The translations under genes were made by a program, and so were the position numbers. From positions 1 through 45,662 of the forward strand of contig CALLUJ010000009.1 in assembly GCA_938011245.1 (NCBI GenBank): 45,662 bases of DNA, in the 5' to 3' direction. Under the pieces are notes generated by a model. That model was not told where the DNA came from. It was given only the letters and a program-made list of their open reading frames with translations, and ran no database searches. Every line of letters begins with the position of its first letter. Positions within the stretch are counted from its first letter, which is position 1. Shown in pieces: positions 24,982-33,456 of the stretch. The DNA is from an uncultured Aquimarina sp. Its GTDB lineage: Bacteria > Bacteroidota > Bacteroidia > Flavobacteriales > Flavobacteriaceae.

Positions 24982-26169
24982 ATGAGAATTGGTATAGTAC
25001 TAGATAATGAGTTTGATAATGACCATAGAGTTCAGAAGCAAATAAAACAATTGGTAAGAGCTGGACATTCCGTGTCTGTACTTTGTTTTGATTTTGGAAA
25101 AAAATATAAAACTTATTCTAAGATTACTGTTGTTAGAATTCCACTTCACAAAACTTTAAAAAACGTCTTAATACTGCTAAACATTCGTTTTCCTTTTTAT
25201 GAAAACTTATGGACCAAACATATTCATAAGTTTATTAACTCTCAAAATATAGAGGCTTTACATAGTCATGATTTATACATGGCTAAAGCTTCTAAAAAAG
25301 GTATTAAAAAAAGCAATAAAAACATTCCTCTTACTTTAGACTTACATGAAAACTACCCATCCGCTATCAACTCTTACCAATGGGCTACTAAAGGATGGCG
25401 TAAATGGCTTGTTTATCCTAAAAAATGGTATGCTAAAGAGTTCGAATATCTTAATTATGCAAATTCTATTATAACACTAAGCACTTCGTTTAAAAATAAT
25501 TTAATTAATCGTTTTCCCAAATTACAACAAAAAATATTTGCTACACACCCTAATCTTCCTGATTTTGAAAGTTTTCAATTATTTGAGAAAAACTTACTAC
25601 CTATAAGTTTTTCAAGCTCCTTACCTACTCTTTTTTATTTTGGAGTAGTGGCAAAAAGACGCGGAATAATCGATATTTTACCATGGCTTGAGCTCCTTTT
25701 AACAGAAGGTCTAAAGTTCCATCTTTTAATTATTGGCCCTTTGGATAAAGCAGATGCTAATAATTTTAAAAATAATATAAATGCTCCTTATTTAAAAAAC
25801 CATAGTACTTATATCCCTTGGGCCGATATTTCGTTATTACCTTCTTATTTAAAAACTATAGCTGTTGGACTAGCCCCTTTTGAAGTAAATCCTCAACACA
25901 ATTCTGGGGTTGCCAATAAATTATATCAATACATGTATGGACAAATACCCATTCTAGCAACAGCTTGTAAAGCTCAAAAGGCATTATTAGAAAGTGCACA
26001 TTGTGGATTAATATACTCTGATTATCCCAGTTTTAAAGTACATCTTAAAAAGTTAATAAATGATATTGAATACCGAAAAAAACTAGGTGTTAATGGTAAA
26101 AAAGAACTTTTGCAACTTTATAAAGACGGTATAGATCAAGACTTTCTAAAATTGTATGCGCAAGTATAA
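24982..26169 (+). CDS. Glycosyltransferase family 4
   Basis: A 395-residue GT-B enzyme. The N-terminal domain begins MRIGIVLDNEFDNDHRV and contains the HSHDLYMAK and DLHENYPSA segments; the C-terminal nucleotide-sugar domain shows LFYFGVVAKRRGI, LLIIGP and GLAPFEVNPQHNSGVANKLYQYM. No membrane helix is present. The gene lies four bases after the KAS III gene, so they share a transcript; joint work on a lipid-linked glycan is a reasonable guess. It meets the next gene tail to tail with a four-base gap. Confidence 0.85.
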   Translation: MRIGIVLDNEFDNDHRVQKQIKQLVRAGHSVSVLCFDFGKKYKTYSKITVVRIPLHKTLKNVLILLNIRFPFYENLWTKHIHKFINSQNIEALHSHDLYMAKASKKGIKKSNKNIPLTLDLHENYPSAINSYQWATKGWRKWLVYPKKWYAKEFEYLNYANSIITLSTSFKNNLINRFPKLQQKIFATHPNLPDFESFQLFEKNLLPISFSSSLPTLFYFGVVAKRRGIIDILPWLELLLTEGLKFHLLIIGPLDKADANNFKNNINAPYLKNHSTYIPWADISLLPSYLKTIAVGLAPFEVNPQHNSGVANKLYQYMYGQIPILATACKAQKALLESAHCGLIYSDYPSFKVHLKKLINDIEYRKKLGVNGKKELLQLYKDGIDQDFLKLYAQV

Positions 26170-26173
26170 CTTC

Positions 26174-26533
26174 TTAATTATTCTGAATAGGCTTTAATTT
26201 AGCTCTAAACTTAGCAATTTGTTTTTCGGATAATAGTTTTTCAATTTTTTCGTGCTGATTTTTTTCTAAATCCATTAAATGCTGATTTTTATCATTATCG
26301 GCAATAGCACTAGATTTGTATATCTCCGCCTTCTTCATTTCATAAGTTATAATTAAAGGTGTTAACTTTTCTTTTTGACTACTCGTTAGCATTAAGGCAT
26401 TTTGCCAACGATCTGCACCAATTTTTGCAATTTTCTTTACCCCTTCAGAAGCCTGAGAAATATCTTGACTAAAAGCAAATTGAACACTAAAAAACAATAA
26501 AAAGGCAACAAATAGCCGCTTTGTAAAATTCAT
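26174..26533 (-). CDS. Small periplasmic protein, Spy/CpxP-like
   Basis: A 119-residue protein with a signal peptide (cleavage after FSQ, about residue 23). The mature part is all-helical: an LTSSQKEKLTPLI segment resembling the LTxxQ motif of Spy/CpxP, then a charged helix and ISEKQIAKFRAKLKP-like end. CpxP/Spy proteins are periplasmic chaperones or stress sensors; that function here rests only on length, composition and the motif. No promoter is recognised upstream. Confidence 0.6.
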   Translation of the reverse strand: MNFTKRLFVAFLLFFSVQFAFSQDISQASEGVKKIAKIGADRWQNALMLTSSQKEKLTPLIITYEMKKAEIYKSSAIADNDKNQHLMDLEKNQHEKIEKLLSEKQIAKFRAKLKPIQNN

Positions 26534-26632
26534 AGAGCACTATATTTTTAATTACTAATTCACTAATATAATTAATTTTACATAAAAAACACAATTTATT
26601 GATAATTAATGAACTAAATACTAAACTTGTAA

Positions 26633-28030
26633 TTAATCTAACTTTTTATTTCCTAAAAATTGAACATCATCGATTTCGTAGGTTGATGTAAGAATAGTAT
26701 CATAACCTTTATATTGAAAGGCTATTCTTATTTTTTTATTTGAAAAACAAGAAAGGTTTTTAATAATAGTTTTAAAATTAGCCGAATCTATTGGAAAATC
26801 TACCGACAACAAGTGCCACTGTGTAGTAGTTACATCTCCTGTAAAATTTTCTGTAACCCATAAATCTAAAGCTTTACCTGTGTTAAAACGGGTTCGAACT
26901 CTAAATTTTAAATAGGCATCTACCACATTTTCTAAACTAATTTCTGGTGTTATTAACCAAGCTTCTAAAGGTTGTAAATTGGAATTAAAGGCAGAAATAG
27001 TCACGGTTCTATTATTTACATTCGTCACTTTACGATCTTCCCATCGCTTCTCATCTCCAGTAACATTAATATTAAACCAATCTAAGGGTTCTAGTTTATT
27101 TTCATTTGTAATTGTTTCAAAGTTTTCTTGAAAAAGAATAGTTTCTGCACTAAAACTATTTATAGTATTGCATTCAAAAAAAACGGGATCACATCTAGTG
27201 TTTTCTTCAAAACTAAGTCCTGTGCTATTATTTATTTTTAACACAAAAAAAGCATCTCTAAAGTCTCTAGTTAATACCCCTGTAATATTTCCTTTGCTTG
27301 TTGGAAGGTTTAAACTTTTAAAACTAGCAAATGTACTGGTACATAATTGTATTTCTACTCCCGATTGGCATTGTGTAATGGAACGTAATCCATCAAAACG
27401 ATCTGTGCTTTCTCCTGCTAGAGTTTTTATTTTTGGTACAATTAAATTAGTATTAAACTGCACTCCTTTTACCTTTACATAAAGTAGCTTATGTGTATTA
27501 TTCACTTTTTCCAATTCTAATGTTAAAGGTATTATTTCATTAATTTGTGGAGTTCTAAAAAGATGATCGTCGATACTTGAAAAATCAATAGCCTTTATTT
27601 CTTGTTCCTTTAGTTTACCTATTGTGACTACTCCATTTGCTACCCCCAAGCTTAATCCTTTTAATTTAAGCCTTACTTTACTGCCAAAAGGATAACGTTG
27701 ATACAATGCTCTCTCGTCCAATTGTATTAAGAGTCCTACAGAAGGATTTTCAATTTTATCTTGAATAATTAATTCCCTAAAAAAATTACCCTCTCGATCA
27801 CTAGAAATTACATAGCCCTCTACAAATTGATTTTCTTCATGAAAATTAATTACACCTTCTGGGTTTGAGGTATCTAACCCCGAAACAATAGCGTTAAGAC
27901 TAAGTATTATTCCACTTGGAATTTCTTTATTATTTATATCTGGAACTTCAAAATCAGTTTCGTTACATCCTAATATATTACAGAATAATCCTATTAAAAT
28001 TCCAATAATAAGCACTTTATTTATTTTCAT
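26633..28030 (-). CDS. DUF5689 surface lipoprotein with choice-of-anchor-type C-terminal domain
   Basis: A 465-residue lipoprotein (lipobox I-L-G-C22). The N-terminal half (about 45-280) is the DUF5689 domain, an OB-like beta fold (NQFVEGYVISSD, RELIIQDK, GSKVRLKLKGLSLG, repeated as NTHKLLYVKVKGVQF). The C-terminal part (about 295-460) resembles choice-of-anchor/DUF5017-like jelly rolls: LFQENFETI, AWLITPEISL and a final EIDDVQFLG. It follows the TonB-dependent receptor gene by four bases, in the place a SusD-type binding lipoprotein takes in glycan loci. Surface exposure and nucleic-acid binding are inferred from the neighbours. Confidence 0.8.
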   Translation of the reverse strand: MKINKVLIIGILIGLFCNILGCNETDFEVPDINNKEIPSGIILSLNAIVSGLDTSNPEGVINFHEENQFVEGYVISSDREGNFFRELIIQDKIENPSVGLLIQLDERALYQRYPFGSKVRLKLKGLSLGVANGVVTIGKLKEQEIKAIDFSSIDDHLFRTPQINEIIPLTLELEKVNNTHKLLYVKVKGVQFNTNLIVPKIKTLAGESTDRFDGLRSITQCQSGVEIQLCTSTFASFKSLNLPTSKGNITGVLTRDFRDAFFVLKINNSTGLSFEENTRCDPVFFECNTINSFSAETILFQENFETITNENKLEPLDWFNINVTGDEKRWEDRKVTNVNNRTVTISAFNSNLQPLEAWLITPEISLENVVDAYLKFRVRTRFNTGKALDLWVTENFTGDVTTTQWHLLSVDFPIDSANFKTIIKNLSCFSNKKIRIAFQYKGYDTILTSTYEIDDVQFLGNKKLD

Positions 28031-28034
28031 AACA

Positions 28035-30833
28035 TTAAAATCTCCAAAAGGTATTTATATAAAATGTAGTTCCATTGCCCAACCAATATCTGTTACCAAA
28101 CAGCGGTTGGTCTCTCTGTTGGTCTTCATCTAAACTTTTAAAATTTGAATTTCTAGATTGTTCAAATCCTCCTGTTTTGTAAAACTGCCCCAAAATATTT
28201 TGTATTCCTAAAGTAAAACCTAGATAATCATTATTTTTTAATCGCCAAGATTTTCCGCCAATAGCATTCCATAAAAAATAACTCCCGAAATCTTCTTGCC
28301 TTAATAATTCTCTAGCCCTATTAACCTCAAAATCGGCAAGTGGTTGTCCATCTATATCGGTTGTAAAGTTCTGTGTTCTAGCAAACGGACTAATGTCTAT
28401 AAACGATTTAGAAAAATAGTTTATTTGGGTGTTAAACCACCAATATGAAGGGTCTCTATAGCTAAATCCCAAACCATAGGCTTGCTGAGGACCATTTGCT
28501 AATCTAAAATTCTTAAGCTTGGATTCTCCTAAAAAAAGAGGTGCTTCAAAGCTATCCGAGGTAATATATAAATTTGGATTATTCGTATAAATATGTTTTC
28601 CATAAGCCATACTTGTATGCAACGTTATGGTACTTGTTGCTTCTATATCGGCACCAAATTCTATTCCTTGATTTAAGGTTTTTATTCCTGTTGTTATTTC
28701 TTGTACAAATGCAGAACTATCTGTTCTACCTAAAGATGCTATGTTTTCGGTAAAAAAGAAGGATACATCGGTAAGGTTACTACGTTTAATATAATAAACA
28801 GATAAACGTGTTACTAATTTTCCATATTTATAATTCAAGTTTAAATCTGTACTCCATATTTTTTGATTTTCTATATCAATAACCTCCTCATTGTTTTGTC
28901 TAGGATTAGAAAAACTTTGTTGAACGCTTGGGGGGTTAGATGTGGCATGTATATTAGATGATACGTAAAACTTATTACTTATTTGTCTAGTAATACCAAA
29001 TTTAAGTCCGTAATTACGAAATCGTAATTGTTGTCCTTCCCCTAAGGAGGCTTCACCTGGATAGTTTCCATTTTCATATAAGCCTGTTCGTTGGTAACTT
29101 CGACCTCCAGAAAACAATGAAAAATACATTTCCCATTTAGGGATAGAAATTATGGATTGTACAAACCCTTCTATATCTGTTCCTGTTATTTCATAATTAT
29201 ACCTAAATCGATCTCCTACTCCAACAATTCTATTAGGGGTCCGAAGGTTATTGTTGGCACTAATTCCTTCTGAAAAACTGTCAATATCTAAAAAACCTTT
29301 AGCTCCTAATAAATCTTTTATTTCGGCATAGTTTTCACTGATTATCTTTTTGGCTGTGATTTTAGCCTGAAAACTAAACTGCTGCGAATATTTATAATTC
29401 CATATTGTATTTAATGCTAAAAACTGATCTTCTATAACATCTTCGTACAACGCATAAGATCCTGTATTTCTATTTGAATTTCTTCGATAAACTTCCTCCC
29501 AATCTAGTTGTCCAAAACTTTCCAACGACTGCCTTGCTTTAAAAGCTCCTTCAAAATCTTCTCCTCCTCTATTTTGAAGAAAGAAACTGGGTAAACGTTG
29601 ATAATACACTGGATCTGGATTTCGAGAAACTCCCGAAAATATAGGACTTATAACACTAAAGTTACTATTAATTTCTCTCCCATTAAAGTCCAATCTACTA
29701 TTTCCTATTTTACCTTTTTGAAATAATAGATTATTTTGAATTGTTATATTGGGTTTTAGATTCCAAAAGTGAGTTAATGCAAAAATAGGTATAGAAGTGC
29801 TTTTTACTCGGGAATTTCTTATTTTTCCTTCTTGTAAGCCCCAATAAGAATTATACTTACGTCCTTTAATATTAATTACTTCTTGTGTGTTTGGGGAAAT
29901 CTTCCCCTTTCTTGAAGGGGTATATATTGCCGTAAAATTAATTTTATGGTTCTTCCCTAATTGCTTGCTAAGCATACCCGAGAAACCATAAGCACTCAAA
30001 GAGGTGCCTTCAATATAACCTTCCTTTGATTTTGCCCCTGATACCGAAAACCCGTAAGACCATCCTTTGGAAAGAAGACCTGAATGTATTGTTGCTATTA
30101 ACCTTCCTTGGTATGTTCTATTGGTACTTGCTAATGATAATTTAGCTCCTTTATAGTAAGCATCTGCATAAAACTGTAATTGATTTATCCCTAGCAGACT
30201 CCCAAAACTTTGAGCATTTGCGTTAGTGTAAGTTGTGTTTTCTTGACTCCTATATAAATCATTTAATCCAGACCAAGTACTCCAATTAGGACGACCGGTA
30301 TAAAATGAATTCATTTCTATACCGTTTATTAATACTTTAGAATACTCGCTTCCTAACCCTCTAATTTTAAAAAAGGTACTACTCCAATTAAAAGCTACGC
30401 TATTCAAAAAGGCATCACGGTTAGCTTGTAGCAAAATTTGATTTCCTGAGTTCTCTTCTTCTGTTATTTCTTGATCCGAACTTAAATCTATAGTTGTAAA
30501 ATATTTTTGCTTTTCTTTCGAATCTATTTGTAATTCAACAGGCCCTAGTTCTAAACCAACTTCAGCGCTTATAACAACTGGTATTCGTAAAGTTTTATAA
30601 CCCACACAACTTATACGTAATACTTGTTCTCCTAATGGTAATACTCCTAATATGTCAAATATTCCTTGTTTATTAGATTGAGTAACAAATATTGTGTTTT
30701 CAAGAGTTATTACAGCATTAGGCAAACCTAATTGTGTATCATAAGAAAGAATTGTCCCTTTAATATTAGCTTGCTGCGCCCGTGAATAAAAAGTTATAAA
30801 AAAGAAAATAGTAGTTATTATTCTCCTAAACAT
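28035..30833 (-). CDS. TonB-dependent outer-membrane receptor with carboxypeptidase-regulatory-like N-terminus
   Basis: A 932-residue receptor: signal peptide (start at 30833, ending SRAQQ), a CarboxypepD_reg-like beta domain (about 22-105; IKGTILSYDTQLGLPNAVITLE), a plug (about 115-260; FKIRGLGSEYSKVLINGIEMN) and a 22-strand-type barrel ending in Trp-Arg-Phe. The frame is open 60 bases further upstream, but this would precede the signal peptide and reach into the divergent gene. It imports a ligand with TonB energy; the partners next to it (DUF5689 lipoprotein and secreted nuclease) suggest nucleic-acid fragments or phosphate compounds. Confidence 0.88.
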   Translation of the reverse strand: MFRRIITTIFFFITFYSRAQQANIKGTILSYDTQLGLPNAVITLENTIFVTQSNKQGIFDILGVLPLGEQVLRISCVGYKTLRIPVVISAEVGLELGPVELQIDSKEKQKYFTTIDLSSDQEITEEENSGNQILLQANRDAFLNSVAFNWSSTFFKIRGLGSEYSKVLINGIEMNSFYTGRPNWSTWSGLNDLYRSQENTTYTNANAQSFGSLLGINQLQFYADAYYKGAKLSLASTNRTYQGRLIATIHSGLLSKGWSYGFSVSGAKSKEGYIEGTSLSAYGFSGMLSKQLGKNHKINFTAIYTPSRKGKISPNTQEVINIKGRKYNSYWGLQEGKIRNSRVKSTSIPIFALTHFWNLKPNITIQNNLLFQKGKIGNSRLDFNGREINSNFSVISPIFSGVSRNPDPVYYQRLPSFFLQNRGGEDFEGAFKARQSLESFGQLDWEEVYRRNSNRNTGSYALYEDVIEDQFLALNTIWNYKYSQQFSFQAKITAKKIISENYAEIKDLLGAKGFLDIDSFSEGISANNNLRTPNRIVGVGDRFRYNYEITGTDIEGFVQSIISIPKWEMYFSLFSGGRSYQRTGLYENGNYPGEASLGEGQQLRFRNYGLKFGITRQISNKFYVSSNIHATSNPPSVQQSFSNPRQNNEEVIDIENQKIWSTDLNLNYKYGKLVTRLSVYYIKRSNLTDVSFFFTENIASLGRTDSSAFVQEITTGIKTLNQGIEFGADIEATSTITLHTSMAYGKHIYTNNPNLYITSDSFEAPLFLGESKLKNFRLANGPQQAYGLGFSYRDPSYWWFNTQINYFSKSFIDISPFARTQNFTTDIDGQPLADFEVNRARELLRQEDFGSYFLWNAIGGKSWRLKNNDYLGFTLGIQNILGQFYKTGGFEQSRNSNFKSLDEDQQRDQPLFGNRYWLGNGTTFYINTFWRF

Positions 30834-30884
30834 TCTGATTAAAAAATTGATTTTCAGATATTTGCAATATACACATAAAAAACT

Positions 30885-31922
30885 ATGCACCAATACTTTA
30901 CATTAATATACTTTATGTTTTTAATCTTAGGTCAATCTGTTATTGCCCAAAGAAAAACATATCAAATTTCTACTGTTGCTTTTTATAATTTAGAAAACTT
31001 GTTTGACACACTAGACGACCCTAACATCTTTGATGATGAATATACTCCAAATGGACGAAAGTGTTGGAATAGCGAAAAGTTACGTTATAAATTAGATAAT
31101 TTAAGTACTGTTATTTCTAAAATTGGTGCACAAAAAACTTATAAACCTCCAGCTATTTTAGGGGTTTCAGAAGTAGAAAATTTAGCCATTATTCAACAAC
31201 TTGCAAACCATCCTAACCTTGCTAATGCTAATTATGAAGTAATCCATTTTAATTCGCCTGATCGCAGAGGGATTGATGTTGCCTTCCTTTATGATCGAAA
31301 TCGTTTTACGGTAATCGAAGCTCAAAAACACGAACTTTTACTAAAGGATGTTTTAAACAAAAGGGTTTACACTAGAGATCAATTGTGTGTATTTGGATTG
31401 TTAGGAAAAGAGCCTTTATATTGTATAGTAAACCACTGGCCTTCTCGAAGAGGGGGGACTAAAAAAAGTAATTACAAACGTATGGAAGCCTCCAATTTAA
31501 CTAAAAAGGTAATAGATTCAATTTATACTATTACTAAAGAGCCAAATATAATAGTAATGGGGGATTTTAATGATGGCCCTTTTAATAAAAGTCTTAAAAA
31601 TTTAGGCACACAGGGAAAGATTAAAGAATATAATTCTCGTTACTTTTTTAACCCTATGGAACAAAAGAAAAAAAAGGGAGAGGGAACTTTAGCTTATAGA
31701 GATCAATGGAATGTTTTTGACCAACTTATTTTTTCCAACACTATGTTAGACTCTATTGGTGTACAACTGTACCAAACGCATATATATAATCCTAAATATT
31801 TAATGGAATCGAAGGGTAAATATAAGGGCTACCCTAAACGGAGCACTACAAAAAGTGTAGGTTATAGCGATCATTTTCCTGTATATAGCTACTTAATTAA
31901 CGAATGCGTAAGTGACGATTGA
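30885..31922 (+). CDS. Secreted endonuclease/exonuclease/phosphatase family protein
   Basis: A 345-residue protein with a signal peptide (cleavage near IAQ, residue 22). The EEP fold's active-site motifs are all there: FYNLENLFD with Asn35, SEVEN with the metal-binding Glu98, NHWPSRRGG with the catalytic His, GDFNDGPF and the final SDHFPV. Members are DNases, phosphodiesterases or sugar phosphatases; the substrate is not resolved by sequence. The gene is divergent from the TonB receptor with 51 bases between. Its 3' end overlaps the convergent small gene by 34 bases. Confidence 0.87.
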   Translation: MHQYFTLIYFMFLILGQSVIAQRKTYQISTVAFYNLENLFDTLDDPNIFDDEYTPNGRKCWNSEKLRYKLDNLSTVISKIGAQKTYKPPAILGVSEVENLAIIQQLANHPNLANANYEVIHFNSPDRRGIDVAFLYDRNRFTVIEAQKHELLLKDVLNKRVYTRDQLCVFGLLGKEPLYCIVNHWPSRRGGTKKSNYKRMEASNLTKKVIDSIYTITKEPNIIVMGDFNDGPFNKSLKNLGTQGKIKEYNSRYFFNPMEQKKKKGEGTLAYRDQWNVFDQLIFSNTMLDSIGVQLYQTHIYNPKYLMESKGKYKGYPKRSTTKSVGYSDHFPVYSYLINECVSDD

Positions 31923-32329
31923 TTAGTTCGCTTTTTTTTTACCACTTTTACTCCATCTATTACTATTGTTTTACAGGCTTTTTTAGACCAGTTATTGCGT
32001 CCTCCTTCATACATATAAAGGTTATAACTGTAATCGTCTCCAACGGGCAATTCTTCTATTTTTTTAGACACTGTAACATTTACAACAATACCACTAGAAC
32101 TCGCTTTTGCAATATCATATACTCCGTTACCTATAAAACGATCTCCTTTTTTTAATTCTAAATAAATAGTACTTGCCTTAGTTGCATGGTATTTAATTTT
32201 AAAGTTATTATACCGGCGTGCAGACTTCAAAACCATTGGTGGTGATTCGGAAAATTTTACATAAGCTTGGGCACTAACCTGAGAAACAAGTGCAAAGAAA
32301 ACTGTAAACAAAAAAAATATATACTTCAT
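31889..32329 (-). CDS. Small secreted beta-sandwich-like protein
   Basis: A 146-residue protein with a strong signal peptide (cleavage after VSA, residue 20). The mature part has the run of alternating strands expected of an Ig-like or carbohydrate-binding sandwich: FSESPPMVLKSARRYNNFKIKYHA, TIYLELKKGDRFIG, VNVTVSKKIEELPVG and YNLYMYEGG. I cannot name a family. It is transcribed from its own complete promoter that carries a perfect palindrome, so it is probably regulated independently. Thirty-four bases at the 3' end are antisense to the nuclease gene. Confidence 0.65.
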   Translation of the reverse strand: MKYIFFLFTVFFALVSQVSAQAYVKFSESPPMVLKSARRYNNFKIKYHATKASTIYLELKKGDRFIGNGVYDIAKASSSGIVVNVTVSKKIEELPVGDDYSYNLYMYEGGRNNWSKKACKTIVIDGVKVVKKKRTNQSSLTHSLIK

Positions 32330-32331
32330 CT

Positions 32332-32360
32332 CAAATATAGATTTGTATAAACTTATACAA
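32332..32360 (-). promoter_or_regulatory. Complete Bacteroidota promoter for the small secreted protein
   Basis: On the minus strand TTG (32360-32358), an 18-base spacer and TATATTTG (32339-32332) match the consensus. The -7 box ends two bases before the ATG at 32329, which predicts a leaderless mRNA. Confidence 0.7.
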
Positions 32361-32362
32361 AT
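32341..32362. promoter_or_regulatory. Candidate operator palindrome within the promoter
   Basis: A perfect inverted repeat with ten-base arms ATTTGTATAA/TTATACAAAT and a two-base centre. It covers the -33 TTG and the spacer, leaving the -7 box just outside. A dimeric regulator bound here would block or direct RNA polymerase. Confidence 0.5.
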
Positions 32363-32398
32363 AGCATGCCGAGTAAACTAAACTCAGCAAATTATTTA

Positions 32399-33454
32399 CT
32401 AAATATCTTTAATACATCTAAAGCCTAAATGCTCTAACCCTGTATCGGGAGAAGAGCTCATTCTAGCCGATACTCTGTAACCAGAACAATAACTTTCGTT
32501 ACATAGAAAAGAACCTCCTCTAATTGATTTACGTTGCCACACTGAATTGTCTTCGGATAATAATGGTTTTCCATTATCTATCTTTTTTTGATATCCAGAT
32601 TCGGAATATGAATTTAACGTCCATTCCCAAACATTACCTGCAATGTCGTAAATTCCAAGTTTATTTGGCTTAAAGCTTTTTATGGGTGCAAGTCCCTCAA
32701 AGTTATCTTCTTTCAAATTTTTATTAGGAAAAATCCCTTGATGAAAATTTGCGTTTTTTGTCCCTTCTTTATAATTATCGCCCCAAGTGTACTTTGTTTT
32801 TTGTCCCTCATTACGCGCAACGTATTCAAATTCTTCTTCCGTTGGTAATCGCTTACCTATCCATTTACAATAAGCCATAGCATCGTACCACGATATTTGT
32901 ACAACGGGGTAATTCTCTTTTCCAATAATATTACTTCCTGGTCCCTGTGGATGTCTCCAGTTTGCACCGTGCTGAATTTTCCACCACATTTGAGGGTCTC
33001 CAGTAAATACTAAACCCGAAGGTGTAGGATCTATAGTAGATGAATCTGCTCCTGTAAGTAATGCTATATGCTTTGGGTCTATAGGCCGTTCTGCTGTTGT
33101 AATGTATCCTGTAGCGTTTACAAAAGCTTCAAAATTGGCATTGGTTACTTCGTGGACATCAATATAAAAATCGTTAACAATTTGTTTATGTACTGGATAT
33201 TCGTCTGGTCTGGCCTGAGTATCTGTAGCTCCCATTGCATATTCTCCGCCATTTATACGAATCATTCCTTCTACAGAAGATTTCTCTAATGGCTGAATTT
33301 TCTTAATCTCTAACATGTATTTTTCATGATAGGAAAGTTCTTCTTTTATGGATTCTTTCTTACCTTCTGTTATTACCTCTTCTTTTTGTTTTTTACACGA
33401 AAGCGTACATACTAAAAATCCAAAGATTGATACTTTAACTATACTATTTAGCAT
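32399..33454 (-). CDS. Exported formylglycine-generating enzyme (sulfatase-activating lipoprotein)
   Basis: A 351-residue lipoprotein (lipobox T-L-S-C20) with a full FGE-sulfatase domain (about 60-350). The catalytic copper-binding pair is intact: Cys318 and Cys323 in FLCNESYCSGYR, matching C336/C341 of human SUMF1, followed by LGFRC. GldJ and GldK, the common flavobacterial FGE-fold lipoproteins of gliding, lack these cysteines, so this one is probably an active enzyme converting the sulfatase CxPxR cysteine to formylglycine in the periplasm or at the surface. It follows the GH86-like gene by two bases. No sulfatase gene is in the window. Confidence 0.87.
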   Translation of the reverse strand: MLNSIVKVSIFGFLVCTLSCKKQKEEVITEGKKESIKEELSYHEKYMLEIKKIQPLEKSSVEGMIRINGGEYAMGATDTQARPDEYPVHKQIVNDFYIDVHEVTNANFEAFVNATGYITTAERPIDPKHIALLTGADSSTIDPTPSGLVFTGDPQMWWKIQHGANWRHPQGPGSNIIGKENYPVVQISWYDAMAYCKWIGKRLPTEEEFEYVARNEGQKTKYTWGDNYKEGTKNANFHQGIFPNKNLKEDNFEGLAPIKSFKPNKLGIYDIAGNVWEWTLNSYSESGYQKKIDNGKPLLSEDNSVWQRKSIRGGSFLCNESYCSGYRVSARMSSSPDTGLEHLGFRCIKDI

Positions 33455-33456
33455 TC

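Noticed and set aside
30834-30893. Longer TonB receptor start at 30893
   Set aside because: It would put 20 residues ahead of a good signal peptide and overlap the divergent nuclease gene.
32367-32389. Hairpin TGCcGAGT/ACTCaGCA after the FGE gene as a terminator
   Set aside because: There is an internal mismatch and no T-run on the minus strand; too weak to list.
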